Shown: positions 34,663 through 44,162 of the stretch, in pieces
Position numbering within the stretch: position 1 is the stretch's first letter
How the letters are laid out: each line of letters starts with the position of its first letter
Origin: Dokdonella_A sp963834755
Lineage (GTDB): Bacteria > Pseudomonadota > Gammaproteobacteria > Xanthomonadales > Rhodanobacteraceae
Direction of reading: 5' to 3'
Length of the DNA stretch: 64,000 nucleotides
Assembly: GCA_963834755.1 (NCBI GenBank)
Contig: CAWICQ010000009.1
Coordinates: 744,001 to 808,000 of the forward strand
Notes under the pieces: generated by a model
The model's database searches: none
What the model saw: only the letters and a program-made list of their open reading frames with translations
What the model was told of the DNA's origin: nothing
Position numbers and translations under genes: made by a program

Positions 34663-37020
34663 TCAGAGCAGCGCGAGATTCGCGTAAGCCAGCACCAGCC
34701 ACTTTTGCCCCGCGCGCTCAAAATTGATCTGCACGCGCGTGTGCGCGCCGCTGCCTTCGTAGTCGACGACGACGCCTTCGCCGAAAGTCGCGTGACGCAC
34801 GCGCTGACCGAGCCTCAGCGGCGGCGTCGTATCGGCCGCGCTCGACAATCCGCGTTCGATGTTGGCGGGACGGCTGACCTGCACGCGGGGCCGCACTTCG
34901 TGCAGCAGTTGCGTCGGAATCTCGCGCAGGAAGCGTGATGGCCGGCTGTACATCTCGACGCCGTGCAGACGTCGCGACTCGGCATACGTCAGCATCAGAC
35001 GCGTGCGTGCGCGCGTGATGCCGACGTAGGCGAGCCTTCGTTCTTCTTCGAGCCGACCCGGCTCTTCGGTCGATTTCTGGCTCGGAAACAGCCCGTCTTC
35101 GAGGCCGACCAGGAATACCAGTGGGAATTCCAGCCCTTTTGCCGAGTGCAGAGTCATCAACTGCACGCAGTCTTCCCACGCCTCGCCCTGCCCTTCGCCC
35201 GCCTCGAGCGCCGCGTGCGCGAGAAATGCCGCGAGCTCGGAGAGGCCCGCTTCGAAGTCCTCGGGCGTGCGCGAGAAACGGCTTGCGACGTTGATCAATT
35301 CATCGAGGTTCTCGACGCGCGATTCGGCGCTGCCGCGACTGTCTTTCTCGTAGAAATCGCGCAGACCCGAGCGCGCGATCGCGTGCTCGATTTGTTCGGA
35401 AAGCGGCAAAGGCTCATCGGGATCGCGGTCGCTGGCGGTGTCAACGATTTTCGGCGTATCGGTCTGCATGAGCGCCACGCCCTGTTCTCCCTCATCCCCG
35501 CGATTCTTCCCGTCATCGCCGCGAAGGCGGGGATCCAGCGTCTTCTGCCCAAGGAGATCAAAAGGCGCTGGCCTGTCGACGTCGTTCAGGCGACGCGGAC
35601 TCAAACAATCCCGCGCGAGATCATTGATCAATTGCAAAAATCCGCCGAGCGCGTTCTTCGCCCGACCGGCAAGATCGCTCGAAGCAAGCTCCGCCAGCGC
35701 GGCTTCCCATAACGACGCATCGCTGTTGCGCGCACGCTGGCGCACGAGATCGAGCGTGCGCTCGCCGATGCCGCGCGGCGGCGTGTTCACGGCGCGCTCG
35801 AACGCGGCATCGTCGTGGCGGTTGGCAACCAGCCGCAGATACGCCAGCGCATCCTTGACCTCGGCGCGATCGAAATAACGCAGGCCGCCGTAAACGCGAT
35901 ACGCGATATCGTGCTGGATCAGCTGTTCTTCGAAATTGCGCGACTGTGCATTCGATCGATACAGGATCGCGATCTCGCTCGCCTTGTTCTCGGCCGCGAT
36001 GTATTCGCGCACGCGTTCGATCACATAGCGCGCTTCGTCCTGCTCGTTGTATGCGGCGTAGACTTCGATTGCCGTGCCGGCCGCGCCGGCGGTCCACAGT
36101 TCCTTGCCGAGCCGGTCCGGATTGTGCGCGATGACCGCGTTCGCGGCGGCGAGAATATTTCCGGTCGAGCGATAGTTCTGCTCGAGGCGAATCGTCTTCG
36201 CGCTGGGAAAATCGCGCAGGAAATCGTGCACGTTCTCGACGCGCGCGCCGCGCCAGCCGTAGATCGCCTGATCGTCGTCGCCGACCACGAACACCTGGCC
36301 CGTGGTGCCGGCCAGCACGCGGATCCACGCGTACTGCAACGTATTGGTGTCCTGGAACTCGTCGATCAGGAGATGGCGGAAACGCTCGCGGTAATGTTCG
36401 AGCAGCGCATCGTTGTGCAGCCACAACTCGTGCGCGCGCAAGAGGAGCTCGGCGAAATCGACCAGACCCGCGCGCTGACACGCCGCTTCATACGCGCGAT
36501 AAATATCGATCAGCGTCACATTGACCGGGTTGTAGCCAGGATCGAGCGCATCCGGCCGCTTGCCCTCGTCCTTTGCGCTGTTGATGAACCACGTCGCCTG
36601 CCGCGGCGGAAAACGCGCTTCGTCGAGACCGAGGCCCTGAACCGTGCGCTTGACCAGACGCTGCTGATCGTCCGCATCGAGAATCTGGAACGTTTCCGGC
36701 AGCCGCGCCTCGCGCCAGTGCCGGCGCAACAGGCGATGCGCGATGCCATGAAACGTGCCGACGGTAAGGCCGCGCACGTCATTCGCGATCAGCGCCTCGG
36801 TGCGCGCGCGCATTTCGCCGGCCGCCTTGTTGGTGAACGTGACCGCGAGCACCGACCACGGCGACACGCGGTCGACCTCGAGCAGCCAGCCGATGCGATG
36901 CGTCAGCACGCGCGTCTTGCCCGAACCCGCTCCGGCCAGCACCAGATAATGGCCCGGCGGCGCGGTCACGGCTTCGCGTTGCGCGGGATTCAGTCCTTCG
37001 AGGAGATGCGAGACGTCCAT
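34663..37020 (-). CDS. uvrD: DNA helicase II, UvrD
   Basis: 785 residues, superfamily 1A helicase: LVLAGAGSGKTRVLTHRI (Walker A), FTNKAAGEMR (Ia), LLIDEFQDTN (II), VVGDDDQAIYGWRGA (III), LEQNYRSTGNIL (IV), LMTLHSAKGLEFPLVFLVG (V) and EERRLAYVGITRAR (VI). The C-terminus ends with the Tudor-like domain (ATFGEGVVVDYEG). It unwinds DNA in mismatch and excision repair. It is about 50 residues longer than usual because of a low-similarity insert near residues 480-535 that contains a translated dispersed repeat. Start at ATG 37020, which gives the family N-terminus MDVSHLLEGLNP. Confidence 0.94.
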   Translation of the reverse strand: MDVSHLLEGLNPAQREAVTAPPGHYLVLAGAGSGKTRVLTHRIGWLLEVDRVSPWSVLAVTFTNKAAGEMRARTEALIANDVRGLTVGTFHGIAHRLLRRHWREARLPETFQILDADDQQRLVKRTVQGLGLDEARFPPRQATWFINSAKDEGKRPDALDPGYNPVNVTLIDIYRAYEAACQRAGLVDFAELLLRAHELWLHNDALLEHYRERFRHLLIDEFQDTNTLQYAWIRVLAGTTGQVFVVGDDDQAIYGWRGARVENVHDFLRDFPSAKTIRLEQNYRSTGNILAAANAVIAHNPDRLGKELWTAGAAGTAIEVYAAYNEQDEARYVIERVREYIAAENKASEIAILYRSNAQSRNFEEQLIQHDIAYRVYGGLRYFDRAEVKDALAYLRLVANRHDDAAFERAVNTPPRGIGERTLDLVRQRARNSDASLWEAALAELASSDLAGRAKNALGGFLQLINDLARDCLSPRRLNDVDRPAPFDLLGQKTLDPRLRGDDGKNRGDEGEQGVALMQTDTPKIVDTASDRDPDEPLPLSEQIEHAIARSGLRDFYEKDSRGSAESRVENLDELINVASRFSRTPEDFEAGLSELAAFLAHAALEAGEGQGEAWEDCVQLMTLHSAKGLEFPLVFLVGLEDGLFPSQKSTEEPGRLEEERRLAYVGITRARTRLMLTYAESRRLHGVEMYSRPSRFLREIPTQLLHEVRPRVQVSRPANIERGLSSAADTTPPLRLGQRVRHATFGEGVVVDYEGSGAHTRVQINFERAGQKWLVLAYANLALL
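35509..35538. repeat. Dispersed palindromic repeat inserted in frame within uvrD
   Basis: The plus strand has CCCGTCATCGCCGCGAAGGC followed by GGGGATCCAG, a dispersed repeat type known from Xanthomonadaceae and other proteobacteria. Read on the uvrD strand it encodes LDPRLRGDDG at about residues 495-504. The surrounding 50 residues have no counterpart in the helicase core. Confidence 0.8.
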
Positions 37021-37106
37021 GACGGAAGTGTAACGGCGCCGACGCAAATCGTTCAGCGCGAAACGAAGCCGGAAACTTGGCGCGCGTTAAAGCATCATAG
37101 ACCGCC

Positions 37107-38531
37107 ATGCCACTCGCTCTTATCACAGCGTTCCTCCTTTCCGCCACCGGCGCGCCTGTCGCGGCGCGCCAGGTGCCGCAATACACGCTGCACTACGATG
37201 CCGGCACCGAGATGCTCACGGTGCGACTGTGCCTGCCGAACGCAGCGGCGAGCGTCCACTTCTCGGCGGACGAAGACGCGCCAAAATATGTCGAAGGATT
37301 GTCGCGCGACCACGCGCCGGCGCCGGCGCGCGACGACGAAGGCTGGCGGGCAACCGGCTGGCGCGCCGGCGAATGCCTCGCCTATCGCGCCGCGCTCGGC
37401 CGCATCGTCGACTCCGGACGCCGCAGCGACGGTGCGCGGCACGGCAAATCGCTCGTCCTCGATCCCACTTTGTGGCTGTTGCGCGTCGATGCCATCGACA
37501 GTGCGGCTCAGGCGCGCGTCGAGTTGCCCGCCGGTTTTTCGATATCCGCGCCGTGGCACCCGTTGCCGTCCACGGACGGCACGAAGCGATTCGCGATTCC
37601 GCGCACGCCGGACGACTGGATAGCGCGCGTCGCGATCGGACCCTTCGACGAAAAACCCATCGCGCTCGCCGGCGGCACGCTGCGAGTTTCGATCGTCGAT
37701 GGCGCCGACGCGGCGGTGCGCGACAAGCTCGATACGTGGCTCGCGCACGTGAGCCGCGCGGCGATTTCAGCCTACGGCAAACTGCCGCTCACCGATGTTC
37801 AGGTGCTGATCGTCCCGGTCCCGGCCGCGCGCGAGCCGGCCGTTTTCGGCGAGTCGACGCGCGGCGAAGGACACGGCGTGACACTCTTCATCGACGCCGC
37901 GCAATCGGCCGCCGCGTTTGATCGCGATTGGGTCGCCGTGCACGAGCTTTCGCACCTGTTCCACCCCTATCTCGGCGATCGCGGCAGCTGGCTCGCCGAA
38001 GGACTCGCCACGTACTACCAGAACGTCTTGCGCGCCCGCGCGGGACTATTGACGCCCGCCGAAGCCTGGGAGCAGATCGACGCAGGCTTTGCGCGTGGCC
38101 GGCACGCAACGCGCAGTGGCGACGTCACGCTCCAGCGCGCGGCGGAAGATGAAAGTGAGCATCCGAATTTCATGCGCATCTATTGGGCCGGTACCGCGTT
38201 CTGGCTCGAAACCGACATGGCGCTCAGACGCGCCAGCGGCAATCGGCTCAGCGTCGACGAAGCCATGCGCCGCTTCGACGCGTGCTGCCTGCCGAGCTAT
38301 CGCGCATGGCGGCCGGACGAATTCGTCGACAAGCTCGACGCGCTGCTCGGCACGGATGTGTTTCACAAGCGCTTCGCCGAATTTCGCGACGCGCACGCGT
38401 TTCCGGATCTGGCGCCGGTCTATCGCGACCTCGGCATTGCACACGCAGGCGACACGCTGAACTACGACGACAAGGCGCCGGCCGCCGACGTGCGACGCGC
38501 GATCATGACGACGACGCCGCGTTCCGAATGA
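37107..38531 (+). CDS. Exported gluzincin-like metallopeptidase (M61-related)
   Basis: 474 residues with a signal peptide ending VAA. VAVHELSHLFHPYLG carries HExxH (as HELSH) and SWLAEGLATYY the downstream glutamate, the zinc ligand set of gluzincins such as M1 and M61 peptidases. The N-terminal half is beta-rich (TLHYDAGTEMLTVRLCLP), as in the M61 glycyl aminopeptidases. Zinc binding is well supported by sequence; the peptidase substrate is not. It is divergent from uvrD with 86 bp between start codons. Confidence 0.83.
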   Translation: MPLALITAFLLSATGAPVAARQVPQYTLHYDAGTEMLTVRLCLPNAAASVHFSADEDAPKYVEGLSRDHAPAPARDDEGWRATGWRAGECLAYRAALGRIVDSGRRSDGARHGKSLVLDPTLWLLRVDAIDSAAQARVELPAGFSISAPWHPLPSTDGTKRFAIPRTPDDWIARVAIGPFDEKPIALAGGTLRVSIVDGADAAVRDKLDTWLAHVSRAAISAYGKLPLTDVQVLIVPVPAAREPAVFGESTRGEGHGVTLFIDAAQSAAAFDRDWVAVHELSHLFHPYLGDRGSWLAEGLATYYQNVLRARAGLLTPAEAWEQIDAGFARGRHATRSGDVTLQRAAEDESEHPNFMRIYWAGTAFWLETDMALRRASGNRLSVDEAMRRFDACCLPSYRAWRPDEFVDKLDALLGTDVFHKRFAEFRDAHAFPDLAPVYRDLGIAHAGDTLNYDDKAPAADVRRAIMTTTPRSE

Positions 38532-38616
38532 CCCTTCCGGCTTTCGTGCCGCACGCCGGACGAGTCGCTCAGCCATGCACGACGCCATCGCGCGCCGCCG
38601 CTGCGGCGGTGGCCCG

Positions 38617-38832
38617 CTATTTTCTCATCGCGCCGACAACAACCAGACCCGCACCGACCAGCACGGCGATGCCGCCGATCCACTGCGGAACGGTTTTTTC
38701 CTCCTGCACCTTGGCCGACAGATCGCCGATCTTCAGCACTTCCTTGTCGTGATTGAAATTGAGCTTGCCAAGGTACCCCGCGATGCCGAGCGCCGCGATG
38801 ATGATGCCGGCAAAAATCAGGCCCATGCGCAT
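38617..38832 (-). CDS. Small two-helix membrane protein, DUF3185-like
   Basis: 71 residues: an N-terminal helix (MGLIFAGIIIAALGIAGYLG), a charged middle (KEVLKIGDLSAKVQEEK) and a C-terminal helix (IGGIAVLVGAGLVVVG). The pattern fits DUF3185 proteins. AGGAG is located before the start codon. Role unknown. Confidence 0.78.
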   Translation of the reverse strand: MRMGLIFAGIIIAALGIAGYLGKLNFNHDKEVLKIGDLSAKVQEEKTVPQWIGGIAVLVGAGLVVVGAMRK

Positions 38833-38920
38833 AAGTTGGAACTCCTCTGGGTGGGAAAAATCCGCACGTCACCATCACCGGTCGAAGCTGAACGCCAGAC
38901 CAGCGGCAGGCACGGAAGGG

Positions 38921-39964
38921 TCATGCGAGTGCGACGCCGGGCAGTCTCAGCACGAAATCCGCGCCAACCAGCTGCGATGGCGTGTAATAACCGCCCGGCA
39001 CGCTCGCGCTGAGGACATACTCGAGAATTCCGAGCGCAGCATCGACCGTGAGCGCATAGCCGTTCGGCGTCTTCAGCGCGAGCTTTTCCTCGCGACCGGC
39101 AGCATTGCGTACTTCGCCCCAGACATAGCATCCGGTTTCGCGGCGACGTTCGGCATCCGGACCGCGCGCGCTGGCGACCGCGCGCGCTTCCAGGAACTTC
39201 AACAGCGGGTCGAATCGCATGAGCGGTTGCACGTAACGCAGCCAGCGCGTGCGGGCGATGGTTTTCGGCGAAACCGCCATGTAAGTCTCGATGTTCGGAA
39301 TGCCGGTCGAGACGAACGCGGTGTACACATCGCCCCACGGGATGGTCATTGCGCTGCGACGCACGCCGTCGCGCTCGAATTCTCGGGTCTTGAAAGCGAG
39401 CGGAACGTCGACGAGCTCGCCGTTGCGCCGTACGCGCCCGCCGTGCGCGAGCCCTGCGACGCTGGTGCGCGCGGTGCCGGGGCTCGGCCCGCCACCCGCT
39501 TCGAACGCGAGCACCAGTTCGTTCGCATCGGGCAGACGCTGCTTGAGCATCGCCGCAACGCAATCGGTCGGCACCACGTCGAAACCGACGCCCGGCGCGA
39601 CGACAACGCCCTGATGCTTCGCGCGAAGGTGCGCGTGATGGCACAGCGCGAACACGTCGATCTCGCCGGTGATATCGAGGTAGTGAATCTTGCGCTCGAG
39701 ACATGCTTCCAACAGCGGCTCGCACGTATTCACGAACGGGCCGGCACAGTTGAGCACAACGTCGACGCCTTCGAGATTGCGCACGACTTCTGCGTGATCG
39801 CGAAGCTCGAACACGCGCCGCGTCACCTTCAGACGTTGCGCAAGGATTTCCAGCGCATCGCGATTGCGACCCGCGAGGATCGGTTTGAGCCCGCGGCGCG
39901 CGGTCTCTTCGGCGATCAATGCGCCGGTGTAACCGTTCGCGCCGTAGATCAGGATACGGCTCAT
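38921..39964 (-). CDS. Saccharopine dehydrogenase-like NAD(P) oxidoreductase (trans-acting enoyl reductase type)
   Basis: 347 residues. ILIYGANGYTGALIAEE is the Rossmann nucleotide site; VLNCAGPFVNTCEPLLEACL and HYLDITGEIDV are signatures of the saccharopine dehydrogenase-like family that includes mycobacterial trans-acting enoyl reductases. PGVGFDVVPTDCVAAML follows. Substrate unknown. It precedes the 2OG oxygenase on the same strand but about 110 bp away, so cotranscription is uncertain. Confidence 0.87.
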   Translation of the reverse strand: MSRILIYGANGYTGALIAEETARRGLKPILAGRNRDALEILAQRLKVTRRVFELRDHAEVVRNLEGVDVVLNCAGPFVNTCEPLLEACLERKIHYLDITGEIDVFALCHHAHLRAKHQGVVVAPGVGFDVVPTDCVAAMLKQRLPDANELVLAFEAGGGPSPGTARTSVAGLAHGGRVRRNGELVDVPLAFKTREFERDGVRRSAMTIPWGDVYTAFVSTGIPNIETYMAVSPKTIARTRWLRYVQPLMRFDPLLKFLEARAVASARGPDAERRRETGCYVWGEVRNAAGREEKLALKTPNGYALTVDAALGILEYVLSASVPGGYYTPSQLVGADFVLRLPGVALA

Positions 39965-40076
39965 GAGAACTCGTTCCCCCCGCGACGATCGATGCTTCCC
40001 GTTCGCCGCAAAATCATCATAGCGTCATCCCGGCCTGCGATCTCCATGTGGCATCGAGACGACGCTTTGGCCTCCG

Positions 40077-40790
40077 TTATCGCGGCGGGGGCGCTCCGTA
40101 CAGGCGATCGGCGCGTTCGAACAGCACCCACGACGTCGCGATGTACTTGTTGCCGCCCTTCGGCCGATTGCCGCGGTGCGTATGCGTGAAACCGGCCGGC
40201 GCGAACAGCAGCGATCCGGTTCGTGGCGCGATCCTGCGCTGCTGATAAAAGAACTCGGTCTCGCCTTCGGCAAAGCCTTCGTTGAGATAAATCGTCCATA
40301 ACAGCACGCGATGCAGGCTTTCGTCGGCGTCCTGCTTCGGGAAAATTTCGCTGTGCCAGTACGGATAGCCGCCCTGATCGGCGAAATAGCGCTGGATGTT
40401 GATCTTTCCCGGTCGGAATACCTGCGTCACCAGCCGCTGCAAATCCGCATCCGTCATCGACGCGATCGCCGCCGCATCGATCGCCACGAGCTTGCCGCTC
40501 GCCGGATCCTGCCGGCTGAGCTGCATCGGCGCGATCGCAAGAAACGCATATCGGCGCACGTAGGTCATAAGGCCGTGCAGCATCGCGCGATTCAACAGCG
40601 CCTCGCCCTGCTTCCATTCATCGTGCAGGCTGATGCAGAGATCCCAGCTGTCCTTGAGCTCGGTGTTGACGCCGCCGCCGGTCGCGCCGCGCGTGAGCTT
40701 GCCGCTGGCTTCGAAACGTTCGATCAGATCGCCGCAGACGCGCGCCTCGAGCGCGTCCTCGTAAACCTCGATGAAGTCGGGATTTTCCAT
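40077..40790 (-). CDS. 2-oxoglutarate/Fe(II)-dependent oxygenase
   Basis: 237 residues with a jelly-roll dioxygenase pattern: YPYWHSEIFP supplies the HxE form of the HxD/E iron motif, and HTHRGNRPKGGNKYIATSW supplies the distal histidine and a basic residue for 2-oxoglutarate. It resembles prolyl-4-hydroxylase-like PHM7/SM-20 relatives in length. Substrate unknown. There is no signal peptide. Confidence 0.84.
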   Translation of the reverse strand: MENPDFIEVYEDALEARVCGDLIERFEASGKLTRGATGGGVNTELKDSWDLCISLHDEWKQGEALLNRAMLHGLMTYVRRYAFLAIAPMQLSRQDPASGKLVAIDAAAIASMTDADLQRLVTQVFRPGKINIQRYFADQGGYPYWHSEIFPKQDADESLHRVLLWTIYLNEGFAEGETEFFYQQRRIAPRTGSLLFAPAGFTHTHRGNRPKGGNKYIATSWVLFERADRLYGAPPPR

Positions 40791-41078
40791 CGCGGCATTG
40801 TCGCGGCTCGATAGCGGCCGCGCCAGTCCGAGCCAGGCGGCCCGCGCCGACGACCCGAATCAACGCTGCTGACAATGCGCTGGCAGCAGCGGGTCCGCAG
40901 ACTCGCCGCAGACGATGGGCAGCGAGCGCTTGAATGAACGCTGGATCGTCTCCAAGGAATCGGAGACGTTCTCGCCGCGCCGCGGCCATCGCCGAGAACG
41001 ACAACCGGAACGTTGACGAAATCGCCCACGCCGCGGCTGTCGCCGTGACCATCGCGCTCGGAGCCTATGGAGGCTGCA
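40791..41078. other. Gap without a recognised gene
   Basis: The 288 bp between the divergent oxygenase and PfpI genes hold no reading frame with recognisable protein features. A GGAGG ribosome site for the PfpI gene lies at its right end. Promoters for both genes are expected here but none is clear. Confidence 0.5.
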
Positions 41079-41705
41079 ATGCGAAACATCGTGTATTTCT
41101 TCGTGTTCGAAGGGTTCGCCGACTGGGAAGCCGCGCTCGCACTCTGCGAGATCCGGCGCCCCGGCGACTATCGCTTGCGAACGGTCGCCATCGATCGTCG
41201 CCCTGTGCGTTCGATGGGCGGATTGACGGTGCTGCCCGATCTCAGCCTCGACGAAATCGACGACGAGCGCGCCGTGCTGATGATCCTGCCCGGCGGCACT
41301 GCGTGGGAGCGCGGCGAGATCGATCCGGTCAGCGCGATTTTGTGCCGACTGCACGCGAACGGCGTCACCATCGGCGCGATGTGCAGCGGCGTGCTCGCGC
41401 TCGCGTACGCGGGTCTTCTCGACACGCGCCGGCATGCCGGCAACTACGTCGGACACATCGAGACGTATGTGCCCGCCTACGCCGGCGGCGCGCACTACGA
41501 CGCCGAGTCACTCGCGGTCACCGATGATGGCGTGATCACCGCCGGCAGCGTCGGTTGCGTCGAATTCGCGCGCGACGTGATTCGTGTGCTCGGCCTCTAC
41601 GACGAACGCGATACTGCGATGTGGTATCGCTTGTTCAAGCACGGCGTGCCGCCGCCTTGGTTCGCGCCGGCAGAGACGACTGCGACGGAACAGGAGCGCG
41701 CGTGA
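41079..41705 (+). CDS. DJ-1/PfpI-family protein
   Basis: 208 residues. VYFFVFEGFADWEAALAL is the family start, with the acidic residue of the elbow region, and TIGAMCSGVLALAYAGLLD holds the nucleophilic cysteine. GNYVGHIETYVP follows, as in the YdeA-like subgroup. It could be a glyoxalase III-type hydrolase or an amidotransferase-like protein; no more can be said. GGAGG is 6 bases upstream of the ATG. The stop overlaps a short doubtful reading frame. Confidence 0.87.
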   Translation: MRNIVYFFVFEGFADWEAALALCEIRRPGDYRLRTVAIDRRPVRSMGGLTVLPDLSLDEIDDERAVLMILPGGTAWERGEIDPVSAILCRLHANGVTIGAMCSGVLALAYAGLLDTRRHAGNYVGHIETYVPAYAGGAHYDAESLAVTDDGVITAGSVGCVEFARDVIRVLGLYDERDTAMWYRLFKHGVPPPWFAPAETTATEQERA

Positions 41706-41962
41706 TGTCGCCGCAATTCGATTCGTTCGCGCGCGCCTTCGCGCTGGTCGGTGCGCTCGGTGCGTTGCTTGACGGAAACCGCCCTCGTACGCTCGTCGCA
41801 CAGCGCGAGCGACCGCCGGGATTTTCCGGCAGGCCGTGGACGGCGCCGAAAAGGGCTGGTCCTTCGCCGCATGCGCTCGCGATCGCCGCGCATGTGCGCG
41901 ACGATCGCCTCTCGCTCGCGGCCAGAGTCTCGCATCGCGACGCCGTGCGCTCGACCAGATGA
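41705..41962 (+). CDS. Doubtful 85-residue reading frame coupled to the PfpI gene
   Basis: It begins MSPQFDSFARAFALVGALGALLDG in a TGATG overlap with the PfpI stop. The first 35 residues have plausible composition, with good third-position GC bias; the rest is arginine- and proline-rich and looks like an out-of-frame reading. Alternative frames to about 42250 give no convincing protein. Either a degenerate gene or chance. Confidence 0.3.
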   Translation: MSPQFDSFARAFALVGALGALLDGNRPRTLVAQRERPPGFSGRPWTAPKRAGPSPHALAIAAHVRDDRLSLAARVSHRDAVRSTR

Positions 41963-42259
41963 TCTCGACTTGTCGCACGGTCCACGACAGCTGATGGAGC
42001 GCGGCGAGAATCACGAAAATCGTGTGAAACGAAGTGCGCGCCGTCGCGATTTCGATCGGGCACGGGACCACGAACGCGATGTCGCGAATCGGACATCCGA
42101 GGCCGAACCCGTCGAGATAAGCGTCAGGCCGAGGCCGACCGTCATGGCGAGACGACCGCGCCCCAGCGCAGCGACGCAGCGCGGCGCAGGCGTGCCGCGA
42201 CGTCCCGCTCCGCTCGCAGCGCCTTTACTGCCGCGAGCCGCTCGCGAGATCATGGCCGG

Positions 42260-42955
42260 ATGCGCCGCGCCGATCGCCTGTTTCTCATCATCCACGCCCT
42301 GCGTGGACGCCGCACGGCACTGCCGGCGCGGCGTCTCGCCGAGACGCTCGCGGTTTCTTTGCGCACGGTTTATCGCGACGTCGCCGACCTGCAACTTTCC
42401 GGCGTGCCGATCGAGGGCGAAGCCGGCGTCGGCTACATGCTGCGCAAAGGCTCGGACATTCCGCCGCTGATGTTCACCGCAGAAGAGCTCGAAGCATTGG
42501 TCGTCGGCACGCGTTTCGTGCGCGCGTTCGCCGGCGAGCGACTCGCCGGCGGCGCGCAGGCCGCGATGCTCAAGATCGAAGCCGTGCTGCCGCCGGAATT
42601 GCGCCAGCGCGCGCTGCGTTCGCGCATCTTCGCGCCAACGCGCTGGTACGAAGGGAAATCCGGCATGATCGATCGCCTGCACGAGGCGATTTCCGCGCAT
42701 CGCGTGCTCCGCCTCGACTATCGCGATGGCGCGCAGCGCGGCAGCGTGCGCGAAGTCGAACCGTTGTGCCTCGCGTTCTGGGGCGGCGCATGGACGCTCG
42801 GTGCGTGGTGCCGCCTGCGCACGGACTTCCGCAACTTCCGACCCGATCGCATCGCCACCTTCGAGAACACCGGCGAAACGTTCGTCGAGACACCCGAACG
42901 CGGTCTCGCGGCGTATCTCGGCCGCGTCGGCGGCGAATCGGACGGCGTTTTCTAA
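42260..42955 (+). CDS. WYL-domain transcriptional regulator (YafY-like)
   Basis: 231 residues. The N-terminus is a DeoR-type winged HTH (LPARRLAETLAVSLRTVYRDVADLQ). The middle and C-terminal part is a WYL domain (IDRLHEAISAHRVLRLDYRDG, then VEPLCLAFWGGAWTLGAWC and RNFRPDRIATF). Such regulators usually bind a small ligand and often repress a neighbouring gene. The PfpI gene upstream is on the same strand, 550 bp away. No operator could be identified. Confidence 0.9.
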   Translation: MRRADRLFLIIHALRGRRTALPARRLAETLAVSLRTVYRDVADLQLSGVPIEGEAGVGYMLRKGSDIPPLMFTAEELEALVVGTRFVRAFAGERLAGGAQAAMLKIEAVLPPELRQRALRSRIFAPTRWYEGKSGMIDRLHEAISAHRVLRLDYRDGAQRGSVREVEPLCLAFWGGAWTLGAWCRLRTDFRNFRPDRIATFENTGETFVETPERGLAAYLGRVGGESDGVF

Positions 42956-42957
42956 AT

Positions 42958-42992
42958 CCCTCTCCCGCTCGCGGGAGAGGGTAGGGTGAGGG
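42958..42992. repeat. REP-like palindromic repeat, copy 3
   Basis: CCCTCTCCCGC / GCGGGAGAGGG stem with TAGGGTGAGGGG tail, nearly identical to copy 1 at 1533-1567. It starts 2 bp after the WYL regulator stop and separates it from the convergent hydrolase gene. Confidence 0.8.
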
Positions 42993-43020
42993 GCCACGCC
43001 AACACTCAAAACCCGCGCTC

Positions 43021-44091
43021 TCAGCGCAACACACGCAGCGGTTTCACCGGCACCCCATCGCTCCAGTTTCCCATCGCCGTTTGCGCCGCCGATCCGCCAA
43101 GCGCGACATCGCGATGCGTGCCGTAGAACGCCGCATCACTGAGCGCATCGAACAGTCGCCAGGTGCCGTACCAGTCCATCGCATCGATTTCGCCCGCGTT
43201 GCGCAAATCCGCTGCGCCGCCGCCGAGTCGCCGCGAAATTCGCAACCGGAGCGCAGAAGGCTCGGCCGCGACGCCGGGCGCGATCGCCGACGGCGCTGCG
43301 TGATTTGCGACCAGCGCCGGCGATCCGTGATCGTCGCTCTCGAGCTCGAGGACGTTGCGATTGGCCGTCGGCAGATTGCGCGCTTCGTCGTAGATGCGCA
43401 GGCCAAGCTCCTCGCCGGCGAGATGATCGTCCGCGCCGACCACGACGAGCAGCAGTGTTTCCTTCGGCATCGGCGCGAGATCGACCAGCGGAATCGTCGA
43501 GCGATGACGCGCGCCATGGCTGCCGTCGCCGGGCTCAACCGGCATCGCCGCACGAATCGCCGGCAAACCGCGCGTGGCGCCGAGCGCAGCGATTTCCGCC
43601 GCGAGCACGCCGCCCGCCGAATGTCCAACCACCGCGACGTGCTCGAGATCGGCACGCACACCGCCCGATTCGTTGCCGATAGCGGCAAATGCGTTCTTCA
43701 GCGCGTTAATCGCGTTCGGCAGGAATTCGTCCGGACGCGTGCGCAAACTGTCCTGATACAACGGGTAGATCACGATGTTGCCGCGGCGGACGATGTGATC
43801 GATCCACGCTCGGTACGTGCGCGGATTCATCGCGCCCCAGCCGTGGCAGAACACGACGACCGGCGCGGTTTGCGGCACCGGATCGCTCGGCGTGAACAGC
43901 CACCAGCCCTCTGCGCCGTCCTTGACTTCGCGCGCGACGACGCCGCCATATTTGTACTCGGTGCTGCCGGGACCGTGTTCGGGCTGAGCCGGCTGGCGCG
44001 GCCGCTCGGCCTCGGCGCTTGCAACGCTACCGAATAGCGCGACACACAGCGCGATGCCTACGATCTTCTTCTTGGGACCTGTCGAGCGCAT
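43021..44091 (-). CDS. Exported alpha/beta hydrolase
   Basis: 356 residues with a signal peptide ending ASA. APVVVFCHGWGAMNPRTY is the oxyanion region, VAVVGHSAGGVLAAE the GxSxG nucleophile elbow (Ser in GHSAGG), and VVVGADDHLAGEE the acid region; the LESDDHGSPALVANH segment gives the histidine. It fits the chlorophyllase/PET-hydrolase-like group of exported esterases in outline. Substrate unknown. GGAGAG is 7 bases upstream of the ATG at 44091. Confidence 0.87.
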   Translation of the reverse strand: MRSTGPKKKIVGIALCVALFGSVASAEAERPRQPAQPEHGPGSTEYKYGGVVAREVKDGAEGWWLFTPSDPVPQTAPVVVFCHGWGAMNPRTYRAWIDHIVRRGNIVIYPLYQDSLRTRPDEFLPNAINALKNAFAAIGNESGGVRADLEHVAVVGHSAGGVLAAEIAALGATRGLPAIRAAMPVEPGDGSHGARHRSTIPLVDLAPMPKETLLLVVVGADDHLAGEELGLRIYDEARNLPTANRNVLELESDDHGSPALVANHAAPSAIAPGVAAEPSALRLRISRRLGGGAADLRNAGEIDAMDWYGTWRLFDALSDAAFYGTHRDVALGGSAAQTAMGNWSDGVPVKPLRVLR

Positions 44092-44162
44092 TGATGTCTC
44101 TCCAGAAAAGGCGACCGGATGGCGCCGGCGACGGCGCATCGATCCGGCCGCACGGGGAAAAC

